This document shows positions 54,301-61,451 of a stretch of 64,000 bases of DNA, piece after piece (positions within the stretch are counted from its first letter, which is position 1; each line of letters starts with the position of its first letter). This DNA comes from JADKFD01 sp050250665 (GTDB lineage Bacteria; Pseudomonadota; Gammaproteobacteria; Xanthomonadales; SZUA-5), in NCBI GenBank assembly GCA_050250665.1, contig JBFWOF010000008.1:62001-126000 (forward strand). The letters are read 5' to 3'. The translations under genes were made by a program, and so were the position numbers. The notes below the pieces were generated by a model that ran no database searches, was not told the origin of the DNA, and was given only the letters and a program-made list of their open reading frames with translations.

Positions 54301-56829
54301 GATATCGACTACGCTGATGGCATTGGTGTTGGCGGTGCTCAGTACCAGTGGCACGGTGTCACCGGTGTTCTGCGCAGCCGGCACGGTGTTGACCGGCGCG
54401 TCATTGACCGCCGTCACATTGATCACGAAGGTCTGCGCTGCGCTGGTGTCGACGCCGCCATTGGCGGTGCCGCCGTTGTCCATGAGGTTCAAGGTGATCG
54501 TCGCGCTGCCGTTGGCGTTGGCTGCCGGCGTGTAGGTCAGCACACCGGTCGGACTCACTGCCGGTGCCGCACTGAACAAGGCCGGATTGGTGTTGCCCGT
54601 CATGTTGAAGACCACGGTCTGGCCGGACTCATCGGGCGGGCCGGCGCTGATCGCCGTGGCCCAGGGATTGACCGTTTGCGGGCCGGCATCTTCGAGTACG
54701 GTCTGATCCGGGCCCTTGGTGAAACTGGGCGCATCGTTGACCGCAGTCACGGTGATGGTGAAGCTCTGCGGCGCACTGGTGTCGATGCCGCCGTTGGCGG
54801 TGCCGCCATCGTCCATCAGATTCAGCGTGATCGTGGCCGTGCCATTGGCATTGGCAGCCGGGGTGTAGCTCAGCACGCCAGTCGGGCTAACCGACGGACC
54901 GGCACTGAAAAGCGCAGGATTGGTGTTGCCGGTGATGTTGAAGCTCAGGCCCTGGACCACTTCCGGATCGCCATCGTCAATGCCGGTAGCCCAGGGATTC
55001 ACGGTCTGCGGGCCGGCGTCTTCCAGCACGGTCTGGTTCGGGCCGGCCGTGAACACTGGCACGTCATTGACTGCCGTCACAGTGATCGTGAAGTTCTGCG
55101 GCGCGCTGGCGTCAATGCCGCCATTGGCGGTGCCACCGTCGTCGCGCGCCCGCACGGCGATGGTCGCCACGCCATTGGCATTGGCGGCTGCGGCATAGCT
55201 GAGCACGCCGGTCGGACTGACGGCCGGGGCGGCGCTGAACAGCGCCGGATTGCTGTTGCTGACGATCTCGAAGCTGACCGTCTGGCCGGCTTCATCCGGC
55301 GGTCCCGGACTGATCGCCGTGGCCCACGGATTCACCGTCTGCGGGCCGGCGTCTTCCAGCACGCTCTGGTTAGGTCCGGCGACGAAGCTCGGCGGGTCAT
55401 TGACCGCCGTCACCGTGATCGTGAAGCTTTGCGGCGCGCTGGTGTCGATGCCGCCATTGGCCGTGCCGCCATCATCCATCAGGTTCAGCGTGATCGTGGC
55501 CACGCCATTGGCATTGGCGGCCGGCGTGTAACTCAGCACACCCGCCGCACTGACCGTCGGGCCAGCGCTGAACAGCGCCGGGTTGGTGTTGTTGGTGATG
55601 TTGAACGTCAGCGCCTGGACGACTTCCGGATCTCCATCGTCGACGCCGGTGGCCCAGGGATTGACCGTCTGCGGGCCGGCGTCTTCCAGTACCGTCTGGT
55701 TTGGCCCTGCCGTGAACACCGGCACGTCGTTGACCGGCGTGATGTTGATCGTGACCGTCGCCGGCGTGGCACTGACCACCTGGCCGTCGAAGGCGTTGTA
55801 GGTGAAGGTGTCCGGGCCATTGGCGTTGGCATTGGGGGTGTAACTGAAGCTGCCGTTGGCGTTCAGCGTCAGGGTGCCCTTGCTCGGCCCACTGACCAGC
55901 TGCGCGGTGATCGGATCGCCATCCGGATCCGAATCATTGCCCAGCACGCCAGGTGCGGCGACGTTCAGTGCCGTGTCCTCGAGCGTGGTGTAGCTGTCGT
56001 TGACGGCAACCGGCGGGCGGTTTTCGGCATCGACGACGTCAATGCGGAAATGCAGGTTGGGACGCACATCGACGCCGAAGGCGCCGACGATGTCGGTGCC
56101 GCTGAGCGGCGGAACCGAATCACCGATCGGGTCCGTGCCGATGGGTGCGTCGCCGGCCCAGTCACCAACCTGACCATCGGCAATGTGGGTGACGACCGCC
56201 CAGGCGGCGAATCCCAGCGACACGAAGGCACCCACCATCAGCATCTGCGCCATCAAGCGATTCCGGCGCAGACTGCGCATCGCCAGCGCGGCCAGGGCCA
56301 GGGCCAGCAAAAGCCCACCGAAGAAGCCCAGTGTGGGGATCAGTGCTGGACTGCCGATCACCATCGGCAGGCCGTTGACGGTGCCGTCTACCGTGTACAG
56401 CACATCGACTGATCCGCTGGCGCTCTGTGCACCGAAGCCCACTCGAACCTGCGGCTCGACGCCGGGAAGCAGCGAGCGCGCGACCGAGAGCTCGATGACG
56501 TCGGCTGCCGCGCCTCCAGACAGAGGCAGGCCATTGTTCAGGCCCACTGGATAGTTGGCCGACAGCGCACTACCGGGCGCAAAGCTGCCGGCCACGCAAG
56601 GGGACAGGGTGCGCGCAGTAACGATGGGCGGAGACCCGGTGACCGTGGCCGTGAGCCGGTAGTCGGCGCCGAGGAAGGTCTGGCCGCCCCCGGAGGCGGT
56701 ACAGCCGGTAGCGTTGCGCAGATCACTGTCGATATAGACGTGATAGCTGTAGGTCTGAGCCGGTGCCGCAAGGGCGATCAACTGCAGCACCGCTGCGACG
56801 ATCAAACACCCCAAAGTCCGCATGCTCAT
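48346..56829 (-). CDS. Giant surface protein: internal IPTL-like segment, cadherin-like and Ig-like repeats, beta-helix
   Basis: 2,827 residues from the ATG at 56829 (GGGGA 6 bases upstream); the frame runs on upstream but without coding character. Order: signal peptide (MSMRTLGCLIVAAVLQLIAL); a ~150-residue domain; at ~160-195 an IPTL-CTERM-like stretch (IPTLGFFGGLLLALALAALA then MRSLRR) and a second helix (MLMVGAFVSLGFAAWAVV). At ~265-370 is a cadherin-like domain with VLGNDSDPDGDPITAQLVSG; at ~365-805 four ~110-residue repeats (VLEDAGPQTVNPWAT); at ~940-1790 eight SbsA/Big_5 Ig repeats starting VDAAP..STPA; and another VLGNDVLGAG module. From ~1900 to the end is a long right-handed beta-helix (LVWFIDAAAPGGGIGTQARP onward). 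It is probably an adhesin or matrix scaffold, presented outside the cell; the anchoring mode is uncertain. Confidence 0.9.
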   Translation of the reverse strand: MSMRTLGCLIVAAVLQLIALAAPAQTYSYHVYIDSDLRNATGCTASGGGQTFLGADYRLTATVTGSPPIVTARTLSPCVAGSFAPGSALSANYPVGLNNGLPLSGGAAADVIELSVARSLLPGVEPQVRVGFGAQSASGSVDVLYTVDGTVNGLPMVIGSPALIPTLGFFGGLLLALALAALAMRSLRRNRLMAQMLMVGAFVSLGFAAWAVVTHIADGQVGDWAGDAPIGTDPIGDSVPPLSGTDIVGAFGVDVRPNLHFRIDVVDAENRPPVAVNDSYTTLEDTALNVAAPGVLGNDSDPDGDPITAQLVSGPSKGTLTLNANGSFSYTPNANANGPDTFTYNAFDGQVVSATPATVTINITPVNDVPVFTAGPNQTVLEDAGPQTVNPWATGVDDGDPEVVQALTFNITNNTNPALFSAGPTVSAAGVLSYTPAANANGVATITLNLMDDGGTANGGIDTSAPQSFTITVTAVNDPPSFVAGPNQSVLEDAGPQTVNPWATAISPGPPDEAGQTVSFEIVSNSNPALFSAAPAVSPTGVLSYAAAANANGVATIAVRARDDGGTANGGIDASAPQNFTITVTAVNDVPVFTAGPNQTVLEDAGPQTVNPWATGIDDGDPEVVQGLSFNITGNTNPALFSAGPSVSPTGVLSYTPAANANGTATITLNLMDDGGTANGGIDTSAPQSFTITVTAVNDAPSFTKGPDQTVLEDAGPQTVNPWATAISAGPPDESGQTVVFNMTGNTNPALFSAAPAVSPTGVLTYTPAANANGSATITLNLMDNGGTANGGVDTSAAQTFVINVTAVNDAPVNTVPAAQNTGDTVPLVLSTANTNAISVVDIDAGAGIVQMSFGTGAPANGTLTLANPGSVLTTLSGNGTDQVIATGTLAALNAALNGPSGSLTYTPVPGTSAARTITVITNDQGNTGVGGAQIDTDIITVNVDAAPIVTSTPAAGATTANNVAITVNFSEPVNVIAGITLTCGGPNLITGGSTGSNVSSLNLAYTAPLPSGSCTLFVPAASVTDVDLIDPPNNPVANYTAVFSVDAAPAFVSSTPAAGAIVANNAVFSAVFSEPVNFGMGGFTLDCGGPIAVTPSGSGTSTLTFTPAAALPNGAACTATLIAANITDVDAFDPPDNLPANVVVNFSVDAAPTFVSAVPAAAAVVGTGQVISFTFDEPVNNLGAAITLNCGGPVAGVISGSGSATLSFTPSAALTAGASCTATAVAAQIGDVDVIDPPQNPIADVLRNFTVDSAPTVVSTSPSNGASSVPLAGVVSFNFSEAVSFGVPSFTYSCGAPVTFTVSGSGTATATLTPTSLLPINTLCTVTALAAGISDVDAADPPDLMAANVAISFTSVNDNPPAVQSVTPANGATVANNTPLSVVFTENVDAVAGAVTLTCGGLNLITGGTSGTNVPSLTPTYAPPLPNGALCTLTVLAANITDSDLIDPPDNMVANFVSTFTVDAAPGVSSVLPGNGASNLATNTTITVNFSEAVDVAAGGVTLDCGAPVSFSAGLPATNVSSVTLTPSANLPEGATCNGTVVATSVTDADLIDPPDQMVTNFTWSFTTDAAPSVTTVTPAAAATVPSNQLLTINFSENVDLSASAFTLNCGAAVPFSSVPALPATATNTITLTPTGGLTQGSACTLTVVAAQVSDSDLNDPPNNMAANFVRSFSVDAAPSVTTTTPANGATAVDPTTSITINFSESVNFDTTANAANTSFDLECPTPTAVNFTVVTASPASSVVLDPLDSAIAGATCTLTVQASGITDADAVDPPDSMAANFSASFTYAALANDDAYTVTPHLTLGIGAASPQGGGVLGNDVLGAGVITGFGFAPACTGTAPGIQLDAGAANGRLTLNADGGFSYEPPAGIADSTRTFCYTVTGGDTANVVFTLQNTELVWFIDAAAPGGGIGTQARPFQTLAAADAVDTTNDTLYLEFNASAYSSAGLTLLAGERLIGRGSGSTLDALSGVTPVAGSAHPALGGSAPSITCSGITCVTLGTGNTLRGFTIGNSGAAGTDLAGTNFGTLTVAELTLNGDGRALNLSTGTVSGNFLDIDASSGNNQGISLNGVDGSWSVTAQVNIGNVAGTGINLINLPGTASATFTGGLVVSKTSAGTAVNLANNTGSQINLGVVSLTAGNGTGLFINQSPLTLTGTTGTVVSTGGPAIDATGANFGAGATLATVSASVTAGASKGINLDSNAGSLVMNGGFVNVSGSGIAFDLTGGNGTVTYAGNIISNASSRLVEVTGRTGGTVTFAGTLDGQGPAHTGINVAGNTGGTINFSGGTQTFVTVTNPAVTLSANTGATINFTGGNLSLSTTSGTAFSAAGGAAGISVQGSGNSISTASGTALSVVSTNIAASGLNFRSISSGAGANNGIVLDTTGSAGGLTVNGDGANTALGGNGSGGTIAGKTGADGSTTAGIGIYLNSTSNVVLRRMTINGNHQNYGIRGFAVNNLTLEYSTVSGLNGTNLTLGTYGEGGVYFGGATGATGLTGSATVTSSVFSGARARNFSVVNTSGTLNRLTITNSSFGLTDNASDNDSLALEARNAGTVLNATVTGSTFTGAAGDIGDFTGQTGTTMDVVFQNNTVSNSHPLNNIGGGGMTFATQGSYTFNASNNTFRDANGSAITLFKASAGTLLSGTFANNTIGVSGVANSGSATGNGIFLSAAGSGTITLAITNNQIRRYSGNAAIFADNTGGNYTVNLTATGNVAAEPGGGAFAGLALTAGAPASSDAVAVCAQLGGAGALRNDFSAGDPANANDIILGVSTGGSSMRLPGYAGASLAAVQTFVFNNNNFAGTAVTAYIDPPATAANFTGGAACPLP
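54419..55734 (-). repeat. Four ~330-bp coding repeats in an A-B-A-B order
   Basis: Unit starts (VND codons) fall at 55734, 55404, 55071 and 54741, and the next related domain begins at 54418, giving spacings of 330, 333, 330 and 323 bases. Units 1 and 3 share DVPVFTAGPNQ and DDGDPEVVQ; units 2 and 4 share PSF..GP and AIS.GPPDE.GQ. This is a dimeric higher-order repeat within the giant surface-protein gene. Confidence 0.85.
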
Positions 56830-56966
56830 GAAATCCCCGTCGCGTTTGTCGTCAATGGCAGCTGCGCAGAATGCTCTCTGTGCGTCACAGAATTCAATCA
56901 TTCGTAGGGCTGATCCGCTGAAACGGCGCGCCACTGAGAGGGAATGTCGCGAACGCGACGAATGTC

Positions 56967-57725
56967 TCAGCCACCCGTCGGCCAGGCGGCCACGGCTGTC
57001 GCCAGCAATTTCCAGGCTGCAACCGCCAGCACCACCGACAGCAGCCGTCGCAGCAGCCTCGGGGGAGTACGCCTCGCGCCTATCCAGGCACCCAGCAGGC
57101 CGCCTGCCAGCACTGCTGGCGCGGCCCACAGCAGTTCGTCGAGTATCGGTGGCACGCGCTCCGCCTGCGCCAGCAAGCCCGACAGGGAATTGAGCCAGAT
57201 GAAGAGCGCCGAGACCGCTGCGGTCGGTTTGGCCCGCGCCCAAGTCATCAACATCAGCAAGGGCGACAGGAAGATGCCACCGCCGACGCCGGTGAGTCCG
57301 GCGGCAAGACCGAGCACGCCACCGGCAGCGATGGCGACGGGCGCGGAAGGGGGCTTGGCGGGCCTTTCTTCAGCCCGGATCGAGCCCCACCACAGACTGA
57401 CCGCGGCGTAGAGCAGCACCAGGCCGATAGCGCTGCGATACCAGAATTCCGGCAGATCCAGGAGCCCGCCGACAAAGGCCAGCGGCACGCTGCCGAGGAC
57501 AAAGGGCCAGAGCAGGCGCCAGTCCAGATAACCGGCGCGGGCGTACTGGACCGCCGCCACCCCGGCGACCACCAGATTCAGTGACAGCGCCAGCGGACGC
57601 ATGCTCTCCGGCGCGGCGTGCGCCAGCGCCATGATCGCGAGATAGGCCGAGGCCCCACCGTGGCCGACACTGGAATAGAGCAGTGCGCCAACGAAGAATG
57701 CCGGGGCCAATATCCATGGATCCAT
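56967..57725 (-). CDS. TSUP family (TauE/SafE) sulfite/sulfonate exporter-like protein
   Basis: About 252 residues from the ATG at 57725; a GTG two codons upstream is possible. Eight helices with the duplicated TSUP motifs: VGALLYSSVGHGGASAYLAI in the first half and GLAAGLTGVGGGIFLSPLLM in the second. Family members transport sulfite, sulfonates or other small organosulfur/organic anions; the substrate is not readable. It diverges from ilvE with ~70 bp between. The giant surface-protein gene begins ~140 bp downstream on the same strand. Confidence 0.92.
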   Translation of the reverse strand: MDPWILAPAFFVGALLYSSVGHGGASAYLAIMALAHAAPESMRPLALSLNLVVAGVAAVQYARAGYLDWRLLWPFVLGSVPLAFVGGLLDLPEFWYRSAIGLVLLYAAVSLWWGSIRAEERPAKPPSAPVAIAAGGVLGLAAGLTGVGGGIFLSPLLMLMTWARAKPTAAVSALFIWLNSLSGLLAQAERVPPILDELLWAAPAVLAGGLLGAWIGARRTPPRLLRRLLSVVLAVAAWKLLATAVAAWPTGG

Positions 57726-57795
57726 TGCCACGCTGCCTCTAAACCGCAGGGAACCTCTATGATTGAGGGTTTATACCCTGAGATGAGGACACGCC

Positions 57796-58713
57796 ATGAG
57801 CCAAGACCTGCCCAAATACATCTGGTTCAATGGCAAGTTGATTCCCTGGGCCGAGGCCACGGTGCATGTGATGTCGCATGCCTTGCACTATGGCTCATCG
57901 GTCTTCGAGGGCATCCGCTCGTACATGACCCCCAAGGGACCGGCGATCTTCCGCTACACCGATCACATGAAGCGCCTGTATGCCTCGGCGCGCATGTACG
58001 ACCTGGAGATCCAGCACGATCTGGCTACCTTGATGGCAGCCGGGCGTGAGGTCGTGACCCGCAATGAGCTGACCAATGCCTACCTGCGGCCGCTGGCCTG
58101 GCGCGGTGCCGGCGGTTTTGGTCTGGGCGCTGACAATCCCACCGGCTGCATGATTGCTGCCTGGGTGTGGGGCCCCTATCTCGGCGCACAGGCCATCCAC
58201 GAAGGCATCGACGCCTGCATTTCGAGCTGGCGCCGAGTGGCCCCGGCCACCCTTCCGGCCAGCGCCAAGGCCGGCGGCAACTATCTGTCCAGCATTCTGG
58301 TGTCGCGTGAAGCCAAGCGCCTCGGCTTCCACGAAGGCATCGCGCTCACCGTCGATGGCTATCTGGCCGAGGGCGCCGGCGAGAACCTGTTCCTGGTCTT
58401 CGGCAAGACCATCTACACGCCGCCGATTGCGGCTTCGATCCTGCACGGCATCACCCGCAGCACCGCCATCACCATCGCCCAGGAGCTGGGCTTCGAGGTG
58501 AAGGAAGAAAATCTGCCGCGCGAGATGATCTACCTGGCCGACGAGGTCTTCATGACCGGCACCGCCGCCGAGATCACGCCGATCCGCAGCGTCGACCGCA
58601 AGACCATCGGCGACGGCAAGCCCGGCCCGACCACCCGCGCCGTGCAGCAGCGTTTCTTTGGACTGTTCGACGGCAGCGTGGAAGACACGCACGGCTGGCT
58701 GGAGTACGTGTAG
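57796..58713 (+). CDS. ilvE: Branched-chain amino acid aminotransferase
   Basis: 305 residues. Class IV PLP aminotransferase of the IlvE type: WFNGKLIPWAEATVHVMSHA, LHYGSSVFEGIRSY, the Schiff-base Lys in ASAKAGGNYLSSILVSREAK, and LAEGAGENLFLVFGKTIYTP with EVFMTGTAAEITPIRSVDRK. It transfers amino groups to the keto-acids of Leu, Ile and Val. ATG at 57796 with GAGGA 8 bases upstream. Its stop lies 5 bases before an 18-copy heptamer array. Confidence 0.95.
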   Translation: MSQDLPKYIWFNGKLIPWAEATVHVMSHALHYGSSVFEGIRSYMTPKGPAIFRYTDHMKRLYASARMYDLEIQHDLATLMAAGREVVTRNELTNAYLRPLAWRGAGGFGLGADNPTGCMIAAWVWGPYLGAQAIHEGIDACISSWRRVAPATLPASAKAGGNYLSSILVSREAKRLGFHEGIALTVDGYLAEGAGENLFLVFGKTIYTPPIAASILHGITRSTAITIAQELGFEVKEENLPREMIYLADEVFMTGTAAEITPIRSVDRKTIGDGKPGPTTRAVQQRFFGLFDGSVEDTHGWLEYV

Positions 58714-58718
58714 TCGGC

Positions 58719-58844
58719 GGGACTCGGGACTCGGGACTCGGGACTCGGGACTCGGGACTCGGGACTCGGGACTCGGGACTCGGGACTCGGGACTCGGGAC
58801 TCGGGACTCGGGACTCGGGACTCGGGACTCGGGACTCGGGACTC
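58719..58844. repeat. Tandem heptamer array (GGGACTC)18
   Basis: Eighteen exact copies of GGGACTC (126 bp) begin five bases after the ilvE stop codon, with no interruptions. Three copies of the same heptamer occur at 34688-34708, adjacent to GGTTGTC heptamers. Read through, the repeat would encode a seven-residue period, but no ORF of its own is believed. Confidence 0.97.
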
Positions 58845-58879
58845 GGGAAAAGGCTACACCGTTCTGGAACTGAGGGAAC

Positions 58880-59148
58880 GGTAGGTCCAGACTTGTCTGG
58901 ACGCTTCTGCGTCATGGCGAAAGGCGTCCAGACAAGTCTGGACCTACGACATCGCCGCTTTGCCCCGCTTCCCGTTTCAGGTTTCAGGTTTCCCGTACCA
59001 CGTTCTCCTTCCCGGCGTCATTGCGACCCCGGACTTGGTCCGGGGGAAGCAATCCAGCAGCAGAGTCTCAAATGACTGGATTGCTTCGTCGCTACGCTCC
59101 TCGCAATGACGCCATTGGGTTAGCCTTTCCCGTGCCCCCTGCCCCGTC
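58880..59148. repeat. Mosaic of dispersed palindromic repeats
   Basis: This lies downstream of ilvE and beyond the amidohydrolase 3' end. It contains GTAGGTCCAGACTTGTCTGG (58882-58901) facing GTCCAGACAAGTCTGGACCT (58927-58946), a CGTCATTGCGACCCCGGACT...GGGGGAAGCAATCCAGC unit (59016-59057), its mirror ACTGGATTGCTTCGTCGCTA...CTCGCAATGACGCC (59077-59112), and a CCCGTGCCCCCTGCCCCG tract (59129-59146). No gene is seen. Confidence 0.8.
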
Positions 59149-60816
59149 CTACCCAGACACCTTGCGCCCGTCCAGCCAGGTCGAACGCACCTTGACCTGC
59201 AGCAGGGCACGGCCGCGGACCTGATGGGGGTCCATCGACAGCACGATGAAATCGGCGCGCATGCCGGGCTCGAGGGTACCAGCCTCGGTCTCGGCGAATC
59301 CGGCATAGGCAGCGCCGCGGGTGAAGGCGTCGAGTGCTTCCACCAGGGTCAGACGCTGGTCCGGGAGCCAGCCGCCCTCGGGTGAGCCTTCGGCGTCCTG
59401 GCAGGTGATGGCGGCATACAGTCCCGGTATCGGTTCCACCCGCTCCACCGGAAAGTCCGAGCCAAAGGCCAGATGCGCACCGGTGTCGAGGTAACGGCGC
59501 CAGGCATAGGCGCCGCGCAATCGCTCCGCACCCACACGGTCGCCGGCCCAGGGCATGTCGCTGGTAGCGTGCGTGGGCTGCATGGATGCAATCACACCGA
59601 GTTCGGCGAAGCGCGGAATGTCCGTCATCGCCACCACCTGGGCATGCTCGATGCGCGGGCGCAGGGCCTGGCGTTGCGCCGCCGTCAATGCGGCAAAGGC
59701 GTCCAGCACCTCGCGATTGGCACGATCACCGATCGCATGTACCGCCGGCTGCACCCCGCAGGCCGCGGCCTTGTTGATGATCTCGCGCAAATGTTGCGGC
59801 GACTGGATCAGCAAGCCGCGATTGCCGGCTTCGTCGGCATAGTCGGCCAGCAGCGCCGCACCGCGACTGCCCAGCGCGCCGTCGGCATAGAGCTTGACCG
59901 CGCGCATGCTCAATCGACCCGAAGGATGCGCGTACAGGCCTTCGCTGCAGAGCTGGCGCAATGCCGCCGAATCGCCGTCGGCCATGGCGTAGACGCGCAG
60001 CGGCAGGGCTCGATCGTCGGCCAGTTCCCGATAAAGTGCCAGATCCTCACGCGACACGCCGGCATCGTGCACACCGGTCAGGCCAGCCGCACTGGCGCTG
60101 GCCAGTGCCAGACGCAGGGCGCGTCGGCGCAAAGCCAAGCCAGCCTTGGGGACGTGGGCCTGGACCAGGTCCATGGCCGCATCAACCAATACACCGGTGG
60201 GCTGTCCCTGCTCGTCGCGCAGCAGTCGACCGCCTTCGGGGTCGGCCGTCTGCGCATCGATACCAGCCGCCCGCAAGGCCGCCGAATTGGCCCAGCCGGC
60301 ATGCCCGTCGACCCGTTCCAGCCAGACCGGCCGATCCGGAAAGGCCGCATCCAGGTCGGCAGCCAAGGGAAAGGCCTGCCCGACCCAATCGTTCTGATCC
60401 CAGCCGCGCCCGAGCAGCCAGTCACCCTTGCCCAGACCGGCAGAGTTTTCCTTGAGCTGGACAACAATGGCCTCCTTGCTGCGGGTGCCCACCAGATCCG
60501 CCTGCAGCAGTGAAAAGCCGAGTCCCATCAGATGTCCGTGGGCATCGATCAATCCGGGCATCACCGTGCCGTCGACCACAATCTCGCGCACGCCGTGGCC
60601 TCTGGACTCCAGGGCTTCACGCAACTCATCTGCAGCACCATAGGCGATCACCCGGCCCTCGGCGTCGTAGGCCAACGCGCTGACCGGCTCAGCCATCTGC
60701 GCATCTACATAGATTCTGCCGATCAGCAGGGTGTCGACCGCAGCTTCCGCCTCGGCCGCGCGGAGATCCGGCGCGGACGTGAGCAGCAGCAGACCTAAGG
60801 CAGCGAGACTACGCAT
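59149..60816 (-). CDS. YtcJ-like secreted amidohydrolase
   Basis: 555 residues with a signal peptide (MRSLAALGLLLLTSAPDLRA). The amidohydrolase metal site begins MPGLIDAHGHLMGLGFSLL (HxH); later ligands are in VKLYADGALGSRGAAL, QPAVHAIGDRANREVLDAF, IEHAQVV and LAFGSDFPVER. The length and motifs fit the YtcJ/NfdA group, which hydrolyse amides or formamides; the substrate here is unknown. Export makes it periplasmic. ATG at 60816. Monocistronic; divergent from the GNAT-OmpH gene set. Confidence 0.93.
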   Translation of the reverse strand: MRSLAALGLLLLTSAPDLRAAEAEAAVDTLLIGRIYVDAQMAEPVSALAYDAEGRVIAYGAADELREALESRGHGVREIVVDGTVMPGLIDAHGHLMGLGFSLLQADLVGTRSKEAIVVQLKENSAGLGKGDWLLGRGWDQNDWVGQAFPLAADLDAAFPDRPVWLERVDGHAGWANSAALRAAGIDAQTADPEGGRLLRDEQGQPTGVLVDAAMDLVQAHVPKAGLALRRRALRLALASASAAGLTGVHDAGVSREDLALYRELADDRALPLRVYAMADGDSAALRQLCSEGLYAHPSGRLSMRAVKLYADGALGSRGAALLADYADEAGNRGLLIQSPQHLREIINKAAACGVQPAVHAIGDRANREVLDAFAALTAAQRQALRPRIEHAQVVAMTDIPRFAELGVIASMQPTHATSDMPWAGDRVGAERLRGAYAWRRYLDTGAHLAFGSDFPVERVEPIPGLYAAITCQDAEGSPEGGWLPDQRLTLVEALDAFTRGAAYAGFAETEAGTLEPGMRADFIVLSMDPHQVRGRALLQVKVRSTWLDGRKVSG

Positions 60817-60986
60817 GGGGAATTCCTGGTGGCGGGTGGGTGGCGTCGAGGCGCAGGGTCATGGCCCGCGCCCGCCTTTCACTCCGTTATACCAGCGCTC
60901 GGGTCAGCATCCTGCTGCCAGCATTTCGCCTGAAACACGGACTCGGCCGACCCTACAATGACGCATCGCAACAAAGCACAAAGCCC

Positions 60987-61451
60987 ATGACGTCAGCAGA
61001 TACGCCCGTGCTGCGGGCGGCCAGCCCGGCCGATGCCGAGACCATTGCCCAGTTCAATTGCGCCATGGCTCTGGAGACCGAGAACAAGACGCTCGATCCG
61101 CTCCGCGTGCGCGACGGCGTGCAGGCGGTCATCGATCAGCCTGCACGTGGCTTTTATCTGCTGGCCGAACGCGATGCCGAGGTGCTGGGCGGGCTGATGG
61201 TCACCTTCGAATGGAGCGACTGGCGCAACGCCGATTTCTGGTGGATCCAGAGCGTCTATGTGCGCCCGCAGGCCCGCCGCCAGGGGATCTATGCCGCGCT
61301 CTATCGCGAGATCGAGGCGCGGGCGCGTGCGGCGGGTGCCTGCGGACTGCGGCTCTATGTAGAGAACGACAATCACAGTGCCATGGCCACCTATGTGCGC
61401 CTGGGCATGGCCGACGCTCACTACCGCGTGATGGAGCAGAATTTTTCGTGA
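60987..61451 (+). CDS. GNAT N-acetyltransferase
   Basis: 154 residues from the ATG at 60987. RAASPADAETIAQFNCAMAL at the N-terminus, the acetyl-CoA loop VRPQARRQGIYAALYREIEA, and VENDNHSAMATYVRLGMADA near the C-terminus are canonical GNAT. The Trp-rich strand WSDWRNADFWWIQSVYV precedes the loop. The target is unknown. Its stop overlaps the GTG of the next gene (GTGA), and that gene overlaps a third one the same way, forming a coupled trio. Confidence 0.9.
   Translation: MTSADTPVLRAASPADAETIAQFNCAMALETENKTLDPLRVRDGVQAVIDQPARGFYLLAERDAEVLGGLMVTFEWSDWRNADFWWIQSVYVRPQARRQGIYAALYREIEARARAAGACGLRLYVENDNHSAMATYVRLGMADAHYRVMEQNFS

Noticed and set aside
52735..56412. A 1,225-codon plus-strand ORF antisense to the giant surface-protein gene
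   Set aside because: It is rich in Gly, Asp, Arg and His in the pattern of a reversed high-GC gene, has no domain signs, and lies wholly over the believable repeat-containing minus-strand gene.
58719..58844. CRISPR array
   Set aside because: The unit is seven bases with no spacers.
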